A DNA stretch of 64,000 nucleotides from an uncultured cyanobacterium. GTDB lineage: Bacteria; Cyanobacteriota; Cyanobacteriia; PCC-6307; Cyanobiaceae. The stretch spans positions 23,896-87,895 of the forward strand of contig CAIOGZ010000042.1 of NCBI GenBank assembly GCA_903858015.1, written 5' to 3'. Positions 32,495 to 42,447 of the stretch are shown here, piece after piece (position 1 is the stretch's first letter; the number at the start of each line of letters is the position of its first letter). Made by a program: the position numbers and the translations under genes. The notes beneath the pieces are model-generated. The model saw nothing but the letters and a program-made list of their open reading frames with translations. It did not search any database and was not told where the DNA came from.

Positions 32495-35116
32495 TCAGGC
32501 CGCCGCCGGTGGTTGTGCCACCGGCCCCAACCACTCCGCCAGCTTCGTGTAGCGCCTGCGGCCCAGGTGATTCTTCACCGCCATCGCCAGGGCTTTCTTT
32601 TGCCCCACCAGCACCACCAACTGCTTGCCGCGGGTGAGGCCCGTGTAGACAAGATTCCGCTGCAACATCGGGTAGTGCTGGCTGAGCAGCGGGATCACCA
32701 CGGCGGGATATTCACTGCCCTGGCTCTTGTGGATCGTGCAGGCATAGGCCGGCACCAGGTGATCGAGTTCGCCCCAGCCGTAGACCACCACCCGGCTGCC
32801 CGCAGCACCTGCCTCGCTAGTGGGGAATAGCACGCTGAGTTCACTGTTGTCGGCGTCGATGGCATCGATCGTGCCGACATCGCCGTTAAAGACGTCCTTC
32901 TCGTAGTCGTTGGCGATCTGCATCACCTTGTCGCCCGGCGCGAAGCGCCAGCCGAAGCGCTCCACCTGCTCCGCCGGATCGGGGTTGAGTAGCTTCTGCA
33001 GCTCGATGTTCAGGGAGCGCGACCCACAGCCGCCGCGGGCCATCGGGCAGAGCACCTGCACCTGGGCGATCGGATCCAAGCCAAAGCGGGCCGGGATGCG
33101 TTCACCCACCACCTTCAAAATCAGCTTCACCGCCTGCTCGGGCGTTTCGGCCGGCAGGAAGTAGAAGTCGCTGCCCGCGCCCTTACGGTTGGCGCCATGA
33201 GTGCCCGCGCCCTCGGCGCTGGCGCCATTGGCGCTGGCGTTATCGGCCGGGGGCCGTAGGTCGGGGAGGGTGCCGGCGTTGATGGCGTGGGCGGTGGTGA
33301 TGATGCGGCTGGTGGCCGCCTGGCGAAACACCTCCGTCAGCCTCGCGACCGGGACGGCGCCGCTGGCGATCACGTCCGCGAGCACCTGGCCCGGGCCCAC
33401 CGAGGGAAGTTGATCCACATCGCCCACCAGCAGCAGGGCCGCCTCGGGCGGGATCGCGGCCAGTAGGGAGGCCATCAGTGGCACATCCACCATCGAGGTC
33501 TCATCCACCACCAGCAGGTCGCACTCCAGCGGCAATTCGTCGCCGCGACGGAAGCCATAGGCGGCGGGGTCGAATTCCAGCAGCCGGTGGATGGTTTTCG
33601 CCTCCAGGCCGGTGGCCTCGGCCATGCGTTTGGCGGCCCGGCCGGTGGGGGCGCAGAGCTGGATCCGGAGCTTCTTGGCCGCCAGGATCCGCAGAATCGC
33701 ATTGATCAAGGTGGTCTTGCCCACCCCAGGGCCGCCGGTGATCACCAGCACCTTGCTAGCCAGGGCCTGCTCCACCGCAGCCTTCTGGCTGGCGGCCAGC
33801 TCCAGGCCGAGGCGTTGCTCCACCCAGGTGATCGCCTTGGCGGCATCGATCGTTCCCCAGGACGCTGCCCCCTGCGCCAGCTGCTGCAGCGCTGCTGCAA
33901 TGCGGCGTTCCTCGCGATGCAGATGGGCCAGGAAGATCGCGGCTTCACCCGCCAGGGTGTCGGCCACCACCGAGCCCTCGCTCAGTTCCAGGTCCAGAGC
34001 TGCCTGGATCACGCCGCCCTCCAGCGCCACCCGGTTGCTGCTGGCGCCTGCGGCGGCGGTTGGGATGGTGGCTGCTGGGGCCTTGGTTGCCGCGCCGCCT
34101 TGGCGCTCTTCGGCCTGGCCGGATGCTTCGCCTGAATCCGGCTGGGCCGATGCGGGCGGGCTCGGACGGGCCACGCTCAGCAGCTCCCCAGCCAACTTGA
34201 GCAGGTCGGCGGTCGGCAGGCCGCAGTGGCCATCGCCGCTGGCCTGCAGCAGCGCGTAACTGATGCCGGCCCGCAGGCGGATCATCGCCGTGGCTTCGAT
34301 CCCCAGCCGGGCGGCGATCGCATCGGCGCTGCGGAAGCCGATGCCGCGAATGTCGCGGGCCAGGCGGTAGGGGTTCTCGGCCATCACCTGCACGGCCTCG
34401 TTGCCGTAGGTCTTGAAGATCCGCACCGCCCGCGCCGTGCCGACGCCATGGCTATGCAGAAACACCATGATTTCTCGCACCACCTTCTGGTCCGCCCAGG
34501 CCTGGGCGATGCGGCCGGCCCGCACCTGGCCGATGCCCGGCACCTCCCGCAGCCGCTCGGGGGCCTGCTCGATCACCTCGAACACCTGGGCCCCGAAGGC
34601 CTCCACCAGCTTGCTGGCGTAGATCGGGCCGATGCCGCGAATCATGCCGGAGCCGAGGTATTTCTGGATCCCTTCGGCGCTGGTGGGCGCTGAAGCCTTG
34701 AGGAAGGAGGCCTTGAACTGCTGGCCGTGCTCGCGGCTGTTCACCCAGCAACCGCTCACCGTCACCCATTCGCCGGCGCTGATCTCGGCGGCATGGCCCA
34801 CCACCGTGACCAGATCGCGGTGGCCGCAGGCCTTGATCCGCAGCACGCAGAAGCCGCTCTCGGCGCTGTGGAAGGTGACGCGCTCGATCGACCCGGCCAG
34901 CACTTCCGTGGGCTGGCCCCCAAGGGGCTGACCCCCAAGGGGCTGACCCCCAAGGGGCTGGCCCGCAGGGGACTGGCCGGCAGGGGACTGGCCGCCGGCC
35001 GGATCATTACTGCCGGCCGCGGGCGGCTTGCGGAGAGGGTTGGCCAAGCAGGCTCGATCCAGCTCAGCAGTCTGGACGGGCTGCTGGCGGCGCGAGGGCA
35101 GCATGGGTGCAGCCAT
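32495..35116 (-). CDS. recD2: SF1B helicase RecD2
   Basis: A 5'-3' DNA helicase of the RecD-like type that works without RecBC. The N-terminal region has an OB-like part (VLAGSIERVTFHSAESGFCVLR) and helix-hairpin-helix segments (GIGPIYASKLVEAFG, VPGIGQVRAGRIA). The helicase core has Walker A GGPGVGKTT at about 457-465, Walker B LLVVDETSMVD at about 530, motif III GDVDQLPSVGPG, and the C-terminal VYTGLTRGKQLVVLVG with ACTIHKSQGSEY. Low-complexity insertions raise the length to 873: a PLGGQ repeat at residues 42-68, an Ala/Pro insert near 315-360 and an Asn/Ala/Gly insert near 630. Confidence 0.93.
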   Translation of the reverse strand: MAAPMLPSRRQQPVQTAELDRACLANPLRKPPAAGSNDPAGGQSPAGQSPAGQPLGGQPLGGQPLGGQPTEVLAGSIERVTFHSAESGFCVLRIKACGHRDLVTVVGHAAEISAGEWVTVSGCWVNSREHGQQFKASFLKASAPTSAEGIQKYLGSGMIRGIGPIYASKLVEAFGAQVFEVIEQAPERLREVPGIGQVRAGRIAQAWADQKVVREIMVFLHSHGVGTARAVRIFKTYGNEAVQVMAENPYRLARDIRGIGFRSADAIAARLGIEATAMIRLRAGISYALLQASGDGHCGLPTADLLKLAGELLSVARPSPPASAQPDSGEASGQAEERQGGAATKAPAATIPTAAAGASSNRVALEGGVIQAALDLELSEGSVVADTLAGEAAIFLAHLHREERRIAAALQQLAQGAASWGTIDAAKAITWVEQRLGLELAASQKAAVEQALASKVLVITGGPGVGKTTLINAILRILAAKKLRIQLCAPTGRAAKRMAEATGLEAKTIHRLLEFDPAAYGFRRGDELPLECDLLVVDETSMVDVPLMASLLAAIPPEAALLLVGDVDQLPSVGPGQVLADVIASGAVPVARLTEVFRQAATSRIITTAHAINAGTLPDLRPPADNASANGASAEGAGTHGANRKGAGSDFYFLPAETPEQAVKLILKVVGERIPARFGLDPIAQVQVLCPMARGGCGSRSLNIELQKLLNPDPAEQVERFGWRFAPGDKVMQIANDYEKDVFNGDVGTIDAIDADNSELSVLFPTSEAGAAGSRVVVYGWGELDHLVPAYACTIHKSQGSEYPAVVIPLLSQHYPMLQRNLVYTGLTRGKQLVVLVGQKKALAMAVKNHLGRRRYTKLAEWLGPVAQPPAAA
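34911..34985 (-). repeat. 15-bp tandem repeats in the recD2 N-terminus
   Basis: Five or six head-to-tail units related to CCAAGGGGCTGACCC, encoding (G/A)GQ(P/S)(L/P) pentapeptides. The unit length of 15 keeps the frame, so copy number can vary without damage to the helicase. Confidence 0.8.
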
Positions 35117-35127
35117 GCGTGGGGGCC

Positions 35128-35331
35128 ATGCCTGCTGCCGATCCCAACGAGCGCAAGCTCGCCTTGATCCGCTTCGCGGTGCGGGCGGTACGTGTCAGCG
35201 CCAGCACGATCGCCGTGGTGGCCCTGCTGCGGCAGGAATGGGTGGCAGGAGCCGCGTTTGCCGTCGCCTGGTTGCTGATCCTTGGCGCACCGAGACTGTT
35301 CCCCGCGCTGCAGGAGCGCGAGCGGCCATGA
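35128..35331 (+). CDS. Small two-helix membrane protein (predicted)
   Basis: A 67-residue frame starting MPAADPNERKLALIRFAVRA, 11 bp from the divergent recD2 start. Two hydrophobic segments follow (VSASTIAVVALLRQEWVAGA and FAVAWLLILGAPRLF), with a charged C-terminus QERERP. Basic residues before the first helix and the compact pattern suggest a real inner-membrane protein, but no family is recognised. The alternative start at 35107 would overlap recD2. Confidence 0.45.
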   Translation: MPAADPNERKLALIRFAVRAVRVSASTIAVVALLRQEWVAGAAFAVAWLLILGAPRLFPALQERERP

Positions 35332-35459
35332 GCGGGCCGAGCCCAGGCGGTGCCCCGACCACAGTCTTGATGTCGGAATGGGCCGCAGCGGCTGGCTAGG
35401 CGAACGGGGCAGAAGGAAGCTTCAAGGGGCTCGACGCCGCAACCGATCCGATCAGCCCA

Positions 35460-35630
35460 CTAACCAGTAAATCCCGATTCCAACGAACAAGCAAACGCCT
35501 CGATTCCCACTCCCAACAAATCCCGATTCCCGCTAACAACCAAATCCCTCGGCCTCCACTCCCTACGAATACAAAACTCCCAACAACTCTCCAGCTCCCA
35601 ACAACTCCTCAACTCACAACAAGTCCGCCA
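35460..35630. repeat. Low-complexity intergenic repeats downstream of ndhN
   Basis: Imperfect copies of AACAAATCCCGATTCC and CTCCCAACAACTC-type units, very poor in G on the plus strand. The whole intergenic stretch 35332-35613 shows no gene and no clear hairpin terminator. Confidence 0.6.
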
Positions 35631-36069
35631 ACGGCTGCCAGCGCAACTGCCGCGACCCGCCCATCTCCACCACCAACTTGAGCCGCGGTTCCCGCTTGGT
35701 GAGGTCGAGCAAGGAAGCCAGTTCGGCCGTGGAGAGCACCTGGCCCTCCAGCAACCAGAGCAGGATCGGCGCCTGGCCCTCCAGCTCGGCGCCGAGCAGG
35801 GGCATCACCCGCTGCACCTCGCCCACGGCGGCACCCCGGCCCACGCTCTGGTGCCCCAGGTGGGGAGGACGCACGCCATGCAGCTGAAACAAAAAAGCCT
35901 CCGGATCGCCAAGGCCGCGGGCGGAGCTGAGCTGGGCGCGGTAGCCGGCGGCCCGCATCCGCCGCAGCAGGCGGGTTTCGGCTCCACCTTCAAGCGGGAC
36001 GAACAGGGCAATGGCGCCAGCGCGTTCCAGGTCCTGACGGAAACCGCGGCCGGAGAGCAGCAGGGGCAT
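35614..36069 (-). CDS. ndhN: NDH-1 subunit N
   Basis: A subunit of the oxygenic-photosynthesis-specific part of the thylakoid NDH-1 complex, which takes electrons from ferredoxin for cyclic electron flow and respiration. The 151 residues match the family in length and sequence: [18 protein letters not shown] at the start, then [44 protein letters not shown] and the C-terminal [15 protein letters not shown]. No membrane helix is present, as expected for a peripheral subunit. It lies divergently upstream of the ribosomal superoperon. Confidence 0.93.
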   Translation of the reverse strand: MPLLLSGRGFRQDLERAGAIALFVPLEGGAETRLLRRMRAAGYRAQLSSARGLGDPEAFLFQLHGVRPPHLGHQSVGRGAAVGEVQRVMPLLGAELEGQAPILLWLLEGQVLSTAELASLLDLTKREPRLKLVVEMGGSRQLRWQPLADLL

Positions 36070-36629
36070 CGGGCGTCGGGGCGCGTATGCCGTCCAGTTT
36101 GGCAGCCGCCGGGGGTGGTCTGGGCCCCAGGGCGGCGTTCAGGCCGATGGGAAATGCTTGCGACCGGGGCGGTCAGGCCGTGCGGTAATCTTTTCTCTTG
36201 TGCCGCTGTCTGCGCCCGTCCGCTAGCCGGGCCTCCAGCACACGGCACAGGGGCCGTCATTGGTGACGACCTCTCCCGGCCAGTACGGCATCTGCAGCCA
36301 GGCTCCCGTAGCCGCCGCCGCAGACACCGTCGGGAAACTGCTGATCATTTGGAAGCTCGTCTTCCAAAGGGCCGGAAGCTTGCTTCGCAGCCAGCCTCCA
36401 AGCCAAATCGAGCCCAGCCCTTGCGCTTTGCTCACGGCGCCCACGATCGGTCAAGTCCCAGCCCGCTGAATCGCCTCGCTAGCCCCCGGCCAGCAGTCTC
36501 CGACCGCGCAGCCAGCCCTGCGAAATCCCGTATTCAGCATCCGCCGCCCACCCGGGCCCCGTACCGGGTAGCGCCGTAGCCCAAGGGCAACGGCAGGCGG
36601 CAGTCCAGCTGGCGTCATCTCCCCTCCCA
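36070..36629. promoter_or_regulatory. ndhN-rplC intergenic region and ribosomal operon leader
   Basis: 560 bases without a gene between two divergent starts. It must hold the ndhN promoter and the promoter and leader of the ribosomal superoperon. Two hairpins stand out: TTTGGAAG/CTTCCAAA with loop CTCGT at 36348-36368, and ACCCGG/CCGGGT at 36550-36569. Neither is followed by a T-tract. They could belong to a leader used for autogenous control, but no known r-protein binding motif was identified. Confidence 0.45.
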
Positions 36630-37277
36630 ATGTCCATCGGCATTCTCGGGAAGAAATTGGGCATGTCCCAGTTCTTCGACGACGAAGGCAGATCCATCCC
36701 GGTCACCGTGATCGAGGCGGGCCCCTGCCGCATCACCCAACTCAAGAGCGCAGCCAGCGACGGCTACAGCGCGGTGCAGATCGGCTTCGGCGAGATCCGC
36801 GAAAAGCTGGTCAACAAGCCCGCCAAGGGCCACCTGGCTAAGTCTGGCTCCGATCCGCTGCGGCACCTGCGCGAATACCGCGTCGAGGCCGTCGACGGGC
36901 TCGAGCTCGGCACCACCATCACCGTCACCGCCTTTGAGGCCGGCCAGAAGGTGGATGTCAGCGGCGACACGATCGGCCGGGGTTTCGCCGGTTATCAGAA
37001 GCGCCACGGCTTCAGCCGCGGTCCGATGAGCCACGGCTCCAAAAACCACCGGGAACCCGGTTCCACCGGCGCCGGCACCACGCCGGGCCGCGTCTACCCC
37101 GGCAAGCGCATGGCCGGCCGCTACGGCGGCAAACAGATCACCACCCGCGGCCTCACCATCCTCAAGGTGGATGTGGAGCGCAACCTGCTGGTGGTCAAGG
37201 GCTCGGTTCCCGGTAAGCCCGGTGCCCTGCTCGACATCCGCCCGGCCAAGCGGGTGGGCAGCAAAGCCGCGACCTGA
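36630..37277 (+). CDS. rplC: 50S ribosomal protein L3
   Basis: First gene of the superoperon. L3 binds 23S rRNA and its central loop reaches the peptidyl-transferase centre. The start [16 protein letters not shown] and the loop [19 protein letters not shown] (about 129-147) are diagnostic, and the C-terminus [18 protein letters not shown] is intact. Its 215 residues are normal for cyanobacteria. The rpsJ gene that precedes rplC in E. coli is absent here, as is usual in cyanobacteria. A Shine-Dalgarno AGGAGGAG for rplD overlaps its stop. Confidence 0.97.
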   Translation: MSIGILGKKLGMSQFFDDEGRSIPVTVIEAGPCRITQLKSAASDGYSAVQIGFGEIREKLVNKPAKGHLAKSGSDPLRHLREYRVEAVDGLELGTTITVTAFEAGQKVDVSGDTIGRGFAGYQKRHGFSRGPMSHGSKNHREPGSTGAGTTPGRVYPGKRMAGRYGGKQITTRGLTILKVDVERNLLVVKGSVPGKPGALLDIRPAKRVGSKAAT

Positions 37278-37288
37278 GGAGGAGACCC

Positions 37289-37924
37289 ATGGCAACTGTT
37301 GTAATTCACGACTGGCAAGGCAAGGAGAGCGGTCAAGCCTCCCTTGATCTGAAGGTCGCCAAAGAAACCTCCGCCACCGACCTGCTCCACCGGGCAGTGG
37401 TGCGGCAGCTGGCCCATGCCCGCCAGGGCACCGCCAGCAGCCTCACCCGCGCCGAGGTGGCCGGTGGCGGCCGCAAGCCCTACAAGCAGAAAGGCACCGG
37501 CCGGGCCCGCCAAGGCTCGATCCGCACCCCCCTGCGTCCCGGCGGTGGCGTGGTCTTCGGACCCAAGCCCCGCAGCTACGAGATGGGGATGAACCGCAAG
37601 GAGCGCCGCCTGGCGCTGCGCACCGCCCTGATGAGCCGCGTGGCCGACATCGTGGTGGTCAAGGGGTTCGGCGCCGATCTCGAAACCCCGAAAACCCGGG
37701 AAATCAACGCCGCCCTCGCCCGCTTCGGCATTGAAGCCGGCACCAAGGTGCTGCTGATCCTCGATCACGCCTCCGAGGCCGTGCGCCTCTCGGTGCGCAA
37801 CATCGAGAAGGTTCGGCTGATCGCCGCCGATCAGCTCAATGTCTTTGATCTGCTCCACGCCAGCAAGCTGGTGCTGAGCGAAGAGGCACTCGCGAAGATT
37901 CAGGAGGTTTACGGCGATGGCTGA
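37289..37924 (+). CDS. rplD: 50S ribosomal protein L4
   Basis: L4 lines the polypeptide exit tunnel and in E. coli represses its own operon. The tunnel-loop motif [24 protein letters not shown] is split here by the rule on length but clearly present at about 63-86, followed by [14 protein letters not shown] strong Shine-Dalgarno AGGAGGAG lies at 37277-37284. The 211-residue reading frame overlaps rplW by eight bases, which suggests coupling. Confidence 0.96.
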   Translation: MATVVIHDWQGKESGQASLDLKVAKETSATDLLHRAVVRQLAHARQGTASSLTRAEVAGGGRKPYKQKGTGRARQGSIRTPLRPGGGVVFGPKPRSYEMGMNRKERRLALRTALMSRVADIVVVKGFGADLETPKTREINAALARFGIEAGTKVLLILDHASEAVRLSVRNIEKVRLIAADQLNVFDLLHASKLVLSEEALAKIQEVYGDG

Positions 37925-38219
37925 ACGTTTCACCGATCGGCTCGCGGATGTGATCCGCCGGCCGCTGATCACCGAGAAGGCCACCCGGGCCCTCGAACTG
38001 AACCAGTACACCTTTGAGGTCGATCCCCGGGCTGCCAAGCCCCAGATCAAGGCCGCCGTCGAATCGATGTTCGACGTCAAGGTCATCGGCGTCAGCACCA
38101 TGAATCCCCCCCGCCGCAGCCGGCGGGTCGGGCGCTTCGCCGGCAAGCGTGCCCAGGTCAAGAAGGCCGTGGTGCGCCTCGCCGAAGGCAACGCCATCCA
38201 GTTGTTCCCAGAGGCCTGA
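37917..38219 (+). CDS. rplW: 50S ribosomal protein L23
   Basis: L23 sits at the tunnel exit and docks trigger factor and SRP. Typical segments are [17 protein letters not shown] at the N-terminus and [19 protein letters not shown] in the middle. The loop [20 protein letters not shown] is present near 65-84. The 100-residue length is standard. It starts inside the last codons of rplD. Confidence 0.96.
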   Translation: MAERFTDRLADVIRRPLITEKATRALELNQYTFEVDPRAAKPQIKAAVESMFDVKVIGVSTMNPPRRSRRVGRFAGKRAQVKKAVVRLAEGNAIQLFPEA

Positions 38220-38234
38220 GGGGTCTGAAACGTC

Positions 38235-39098
38235 ATGGCAATCCGTAACTACAGGCCCATCACCCCCGGCACCCGCACCCTGGTGGTGACCGACTTCAGC
38301 GAGATCACCGGCCGCGGCCGGGAGCGCGGCTTGGTGGTGGCCAAACACCGCCGCAAGGGCCGCAACAACCGCGGTGTGATCACCTGCCGCCATCGCGGCG
38401 GTGGCCACAAGCGCCTCTACCGCATCGTCGACTTCCGCCGCGATAAGCACGGCGTCACGGCCCGGGTGGCGGCGATCCACTACGACCCGCACCGCAACGC
38501 CCGCCTCGCCCTGCTGTACTACGGCGACGGCGAAAAGCGCTACATCCTCGCCCCCGCCGGCGTCACCATTGGCCAGGCGGTGGTCTCCGGCCCCGATGCG
38601 CCGATCGAAACCGGCAACGCCCTGCCCCTGTCCGCCATCCCGCTCGGCTCCAGCGTCCACAACGTGGAGCTCTACGCCGGCCGCGGCGGCCAGATGGTGC
38701 GCACCGCCGGCGCCAGCGCCCAGGTGATGGCCAAAGAAGGCGATTACGTCGCCCTCAAACTGCCGTCCACCGAGGTGCGCCTGGTGCGCCGTGAGTGCTA
38801 CGCCACCCTCGGTGAAGTCGGCAACAGCGAGCAGCGCAACACCAGCCTCGGCAAGGCTGGCCGCAAGCGTTGGCTCGGCCGGCGCCCGGAAGTGCGCGGC
38901 AGCGTGATGAACCCCTGCGACCACCCCCACGGTGGTGGCGAGGGCCGCGCTCCGATCGGCCGCTCTGGCCCTGTCACCCCCTGGGGCAAACCAGCCCTGG
39001 GCCTCAAAACCCGCAAGCGGAACAAGCCGAGCAATCGGTTCGTGCTCCGGAAACGTCGCCGCACCTCCAAGCGGAGCCGTGGCGGTCGCGACTCCTGA
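38235..39098 (+). CDS. rplB: 50S ribosomal protein L2
   Basis: L2 is needed for subunit association and peptidyl-transferase function. The hallmark [18 protein letters not shown] near residues 225-242 holds the conserved His implicated in activity. The C-terminus is strongly basic ([15 protein letters not shown]). The 287 residues match the usual 275-287. The start [14 protein letters not shown] is 15 bp after rplW. Confidence 0.97.
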   Translation: MAIRNYRPITPGTRTLVVTDFSEITGRGRERGLVVAKHRRKGRNNRGVITCRHRGGGHKRLYRIVDFRRDKHGVTARVAAIHYDPHRNARLALLYYGDGEKRYILAPAGVTIGQAVVSGPDAPIETGNALPLSAIPLGSSVHNVELYAGRGGQMVRTAGASAQVMAKEGDYVALKLPSTEVRLVRRECYATLGEVGNSEQRNTSLGKAGRKRWLGRRPEVRGSVMNPCDHPHGGGEGRAPIGRSGPVTPWGKPALGLKTRKRNKPSNRFVLRKRRRTSKRSRGGRDS

Positions 39099-39133
39099 TG
39101 AACACCACCGCTCTGCCGTACGCCTGATCCGCC

Positions 39134-39409
39134 ATGGGACGCTCACTCAAAAAAGGCCCCTTCGTCGCCGACAGCCTGCTCCGCAAGGTCGAAAAGCAGA
39201 ACGCCGCCGAAGACAAATCCGTGATCAAAACCTGGTCGCGCGCCTCCACCATCCTGCCGATGATGATCGGCCACACGATTGCCGTTCACAACGGCAAGGC
39301 CCACCTGCCCGTCTACGTGACGGAACAGATGGTGGGCCACAAGCTTGGGGAATTCGCCCCAACCCGCACCTTCCGCGGCCACATCAAAGACAAAAAGGGA
39401 GGCCGCTGA
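39134..39409 (+). CDS. rpsS: 30S ribosomal protein S19
   Basis: S19 binds 16S rRNA in the head of the small subunit with S13. The 91 residues begin [16 protein letters not shown] and contain [23 protein letters not shown] and [19 protein letters not shown], all hallmark segments. It is located 35 bp downstream of rplB and 4 bp before rplV. Confidence 0.97.
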   Translation: MGRSLKKGPFVADSLLRKVEKQNAAEDKSVIKTWSRASTILPMMIGHTIAVHNGKAHLPVYVTEQMVGHKLGEFAPTRTFRGHIKDKKGGR

Positions 39410-39413
39410 ACCG

Positions 39414-39773
39414 ATGGCTACCACCAACCCCAACACCCAGGCCATCGCCCATGGCCGCTACATCCGCGGCTCCGTTTCGAAGGTGCGGCGGGTGCTCGAT
39501 CAAATCCGGGGCCGCACCTACCGCGACGCCCTGATCATGCTCGAGTTCATGCCCTACCGCTCCACCGGCCCGATCACCAAGGTGCTGCGCAGCGCCGTGG
39601 CCAATGCTGAAAACAACCTCGGCCTGGATCCTTCCAGCCTGGTAATCAGCCAGGCCAGCGCCGACATGGGCCCTTCGCTGAAGCGCTTTCGGCCCCGCGC
39701 CCAGGGCCGCGCCTACGCGATCAAAAAACAAACCTGCCACATCAGCATTGGTGTGGCGGCTCCTTCCGCCTGA
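39414..39773 (+). CDS. rplV: 50S ribosomal protein L22
   Basis: L22 extends a beta-hairpin into the exit tunnel near the macrolide site. The start at 39414 ([14 protein letters not shown]) is just after the rpsS stop. The body shows [24 protein letters not shown] and the hairpin [21 protein letters not shown]. The 119 residues are normal. Resistance-type changes in the hairpin are not obvious. Confidence 0.96.
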   Translation: MATTNPNTQAIAHGRYIRGSVSKVRRVLDQIRGRTYRDALIMLEFMPYRSTGPITKVLRSAVANAENNLGLDPSSLVISQASADMGPSLKRFRPRAQGRAYAIKKQTCHISIGVAAPSA

Positions 39774-39792
39774 CCCCCGAGGACACCGACCG

Positions 39793-40524
39793 ATGGGACA
39801 CAAGATCCATCCAACCGGCCTGCGCCTGGGGATCACCCAGGAACACCGCTCGCGTTGGTACGCCCCCAGCAAGACCTACCCCACCCTCCTCCAGGAGGAT
39901 GACCGCATCCGTAAGTTCATCCACAAGAAGTACGGCGCCGCCGGCATCAGCGATGTGCTGATCGCCCGCAAGGCCGACCAACTGGAGGTTGAACTCAAGA
40001 CCGCCCGTCCCGGCGTGCTCGTCGGCCGCCAGGGCAGCGGCATCGAAGAGCTGCGCGCCGGCATCCAGAAGACCCTCGGCGATGCCGCCCGTCAGGTGCG
40101 CATCAATGTGGTCGAAGTCGAGCGGGTCGACGCCGACGCCTTCCTGCTGGCCGAATACATCGCCCAGCAACTCGAGAAGCGCGTTGCCTTCCGGCGGGTG
40201 ATGCGCATGGCGGTGCAACGGGCCCAGCGCGCCGGCGTGCTTGGCCTCAAAATCCAGGTGGGCGGTCGCCTCAACGGCGCCGAGATTGCCCGCACCGAAT
40301 GGACCCGCGAAGGCCGCGTGCCGCTGCACACCCTCCGGGCCGACATCGACTACGCCACCAAGGTGGCCACCACCACCTACGGGGTGCTGGGCATCAAGGT
40401 CTGGGTGTTCAAAGGTGAGGTGCTGCCCGGGCAATCGCCCCAGCCGCTGCCCGCCGATGCCGCCAACCGGCGCCGCGCCAACCGCCGGCCCCAACAGTTC
40501 GAAGATCGCTCCAACGAGGAGTGA
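39793..40524 (+). CDS. rpsC: 30S ribosomal protein S3
   Basis: S3 lines the mRNA entry channel and carries a KH domain. [20 protein letters not shown] is the standard start; the KH loop is [15 protein letters not shown] near residues 74-88. The second domain has [30 protein letters not shown], shown by its pieces, and [15 protein letters not shown]. The C-terminal 30 residues are a Pro/Arg-rich tail. The gene ends 14 bp before rplP with a good Shine-Dalgarno (GGGAGGT). Confidence 0.97.
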   Translation: MGHKIHPTGLRLGITQEHRSRWYAPSKTYPTLLQEDDRIRKFIHKKYGAAGISDVLIARKADQLEVELKTARPGVLVGRQGSGIEELRAGIQKTLGDAARQVRINVVEVERVDADAFLLAEYIAQQLEKRVAFRRVMRMAVQRAQRAGVLGLKIQVGGRLNGAEIARTEWTREGRVPLHTLRADIDYATKVATTTYGVLGIKVWVFKGEVLPGQSPQPLPADAANRRRANRRPQQFEDRSNEE

Positions 40525-40538
40525 GGGAGGTCTGAACC

Positions 40539-41081
40539 ATGCTGAGTCCAAGACGCGTCAAATTCCGCAAGCAACAGCGCGGCCGCATGCGCGGCATCGC
40601 CACCCGCGGTAACACCATCGCCTTCGGCGAGTTCGCCCTGCAGGCCCAAGAATGTGGCTGGATCACCTCCCGCCAGATTGAGGCTTCCCGCCGGGCCATG
40701 ACCCGCTATGTCAAGCGCGGCGGCAAGATCTGGATCCGGATCTTCCCGGATAAGCCGGTCACCATGCGTCCCGCCGAAACCCGCATGGGTTCTGGTAAGG
40801 GCAACCCGGAATTCTGGGTGGCGGTGATCAAGCCAGGCCGCATCCTGTTCGAGATGGGGGGTCCAGAAATCACCCCCGAGATCGCCAAGGAAGCCATGCG
40901 CCTGGCCCAATACAAGCTGCCGGTGAAAACCAAGTTCATCGCCCTGGCCGACCAGGTGGATGAGAGCCCGGCGCCAGCAGCCGTTGCCGCGGCTGATGCC
41001 GTTGTCGCGACTGAAGCCGAAGTTGCAGCGGAAGCCGTTGCCGCAGCGGCCCCCGAACCCGCCCTCGCCCTGGAGTCCTGA
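40539..41081 (+). CDS. rplP: 50S ribosomal protein L16 with Ala/Glu-rich C-terminal extension
   Basis: L16 shapes the A-site finger region of the large subunit. The core (residues 1-138) is typical: [20 protein letters not shown], the loop [20 protein letters not shown] and the C-terminal [14 protein letters not shown]. The protein then continues for about 42 residues rich in Ala, Val and Glu ([20 protein letters not shown] type). Most bacterial L16 stop at 136-145 residues, so the tail is extra. It is acidic, so it should not bind rRNA and probably protrudes from the ribosome. Confidence 0.95.
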   Translation: MLSPRRVKFRKQQRGRMRGIATRGNTIAFGEFALQAQECGWITSRQIEASRRAMTRYVKRGGKIWIRIFPDKPVTMRPAETRMGSGKGNPEFWVAVIKPGRILFEMGGPEITPEIAKEAMRLAQYKLPVKTKFIALADQVDESPAPAAVAAADAVVATEAEVAAEAVAAAAPEPALALES

Positions 41082-41084
41082 ACC

Positions 41085-41294
41085 ATGGCCCGCCCCGCTA
41101 TCGCCGAGGTGCGCAAGCTCACCGACAGCGACATCACCGAACGCATCACCGCCATCCGGCGCGAGCTGTTCGAGTTGCGTTTCCAGCAGGCCACCCGCCG
41201 CCTGGAACAGCCGCATCGTTTTAAGGAGGGCCGCATCAAGCTGGCCCACCTGCTTTCGGTGCAGCAGGAGCGTCAACGCTCCGCCGCCTCCTGA
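41085..41294 (+). CDS. rpmC: 50S ribosomal protein L29
   Basis: A 69-residue, mostly helical protein near the tunnel exit. Characteristic segments are [40 protein letters not shown] and [16 protein letters not shown]. It starts 3 bp after the rplP stop. Confidence 0.95.
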   Translation: MARPAIAEVRKLTDSDITERITAIRRELFELRFQQATRRLEQPHRFKEGRIKLAHLLSVQQERQRSAAS

Positions 41295-41311
41295 TCCCCC
41301 CCTCGATCCCC

Positions 41312-41563
41312 ATGGCACTCAAGGAAAGGGTCGGCACCGTCGTCAGCGACAAGATGGACAAAACGGTGGTGGTCGCGGTGGAAAACCGCTTCCCCCATCC
41401 CATCTATCAGAAGACAGTCAGCCGCACCACCCGCTACAAAGCCCACGACGAAACCAACGCCGTCAAAGTTGGCGACCGGGTTCGTATCACCGAGACCCGC
41501 CCCCTCAGCCGCACCAAGCGCTGGCAGGTGGCTGAGGTTCTCTCCAACACCAGCGCCGGCTGA
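41312..41563 (+). CDS. rpsQ: 30S ribosomal protein S17
   Basis: An 83-residue OB-fold primary 16S rRNA binder. It has [39 protein letters not shown] and the signature [19 protein letters not shown]. Position between rpmC and rplN is standard. Confidence 0.96.
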   Translation: MALKERVGTVVSDKMDKTVVVAVENRFPHPIYQKTVSRTTRYKAHDETNAVKVGDRVRITETRPLSRTKRWQVAEVLSNTSAG

Positions 41564-41576
41564 GGAGCCCCAACCC

Positions 41577-41942
41577 ATGATTCAGCAGGAAACCTTCCTC
41601 ACCGTTGCCGATAACAGCGGCGCCAAGCGCATCCAGTGCATCCGCGTGCTGGGCACCAACCGTCGCTACGCCCACGTGGGCGACGTGATCGTTGCCGCCG
41701 TCAAAGACGCCATGCCCAACATGGGCGTCAAGAAGTCGGATGTGGTCAAAGCCGTGGTGGTCCGCACCAGGGCCACCCTGCGTCGCGATACCGGCAACTC
41801 GATCCGCTTCGATGACAACGCTGCCGTCATCCTCGGCAACGACAACAACCCCAAAGGCACCCGCGTCTTTGGCCCCGTGGCCCGCGAACTGCGGGAACGC
41901 AACTTCACCAAGATCGTCTCCCTCGCGCCGGAGGTGATCTGA
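41577..41942 (+). CDS. rplN: 50S ribosomal protein L14
   Basis: L14 forms part of the intersubunit bridge and binds the silencing factor Rsf[21 protein letters not shown] and the C-terminal [20 protein letters not shown] are diagnostic; length 121 is standard. The start at 41577 follows a Shine-Dalgarno-like GAGGAG. Stop and rplX start are separated by one base. Confidence 0.97.
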   Translation: MIQQETFLTVADNSGAKRIQCIRVLGTNRRYAHVGDVIVAAVKDAMPNMGVKKSDVVKAVVVRTRATLRRDTGNSIRFDDNAAVILGNDNNPKGTRVFGPVARELRERNFTKIVSLAPEVI

Positions 41943-41943
41943 G

Positions 41944-42300
41944 ATGGCCACCGCAACCCCGAAGGCCAAGGCCCAGGTGCGTATCAAGTTGCGCATCAAA
42001 AAAGGCGACACCGTCCAGGTGATCGCCGGCAAGGACAAGGGCAAAACCGGCGAAGTGCTGCGCACCCTCCCCTACGAAAACCGGGTCGTTGTGCAGGGCA
42101 TCAACATCCGCACCCGCCACGTCAAGCCCACCCAGGAAGGCGAAACCGGTCGGATCGTCAGTGAGGAAGCTTCCCTGCATGCCTCCAACGTGATGCTCTA
42201 CTCCACCAGCAAACAGGTGGCAAGCCGGGTTGAGATCGTGGTCGACAAGGACGGCACCAAGAAACGCCGCCTCAAGAAGACTGGCGAAATCCTCGATTGA
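41944..42300 (+). CDS. rplX: 50S ribosomal protein L24
   Basis: An assembly-initiator protein of the large subunit. The KOW motif is [20 protein letters not shown] near residues 19-38, and [20 protein letters not shown] follows. The N-terminus [18 protein letters not shown] is slightly longer than usual. A 147-bp gap (42301-42447) without a gene separates it from rplE and may hold an internal promoter. Confidence 0.96.
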   Translation: MATATPKAKAQVRIKLRIKKGDTVQVIAGKDKGKTGEVLRTLPYENRVVVQGINIRTRHVKPTQEGETGRIVSEEASLHASNVMLYSTSKQVASRVEIVVDKDGTKKRRLKKTGEILD

Positions 42301-42447
42301 TCTGCAGCTTGATTCCCGCCCCGGCGGCCAGCAAGCGTTGCAGCCAGGTCGAGGGATCATCCCTTGATTCCGCCCCAACAACTGATCAACAACCCACCCC
42401 TTTCCGCCTTCTGACCACGCCCAGAAGCGCACCCGCCACCCCCAGCC

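Noticed and set aside
37836..39146. Long minus-strand frame opposite rplW-rplB
   Set aside because: Shadow of ribosomal protein genes; composition is Ala/Gly/His-rich without motifs.
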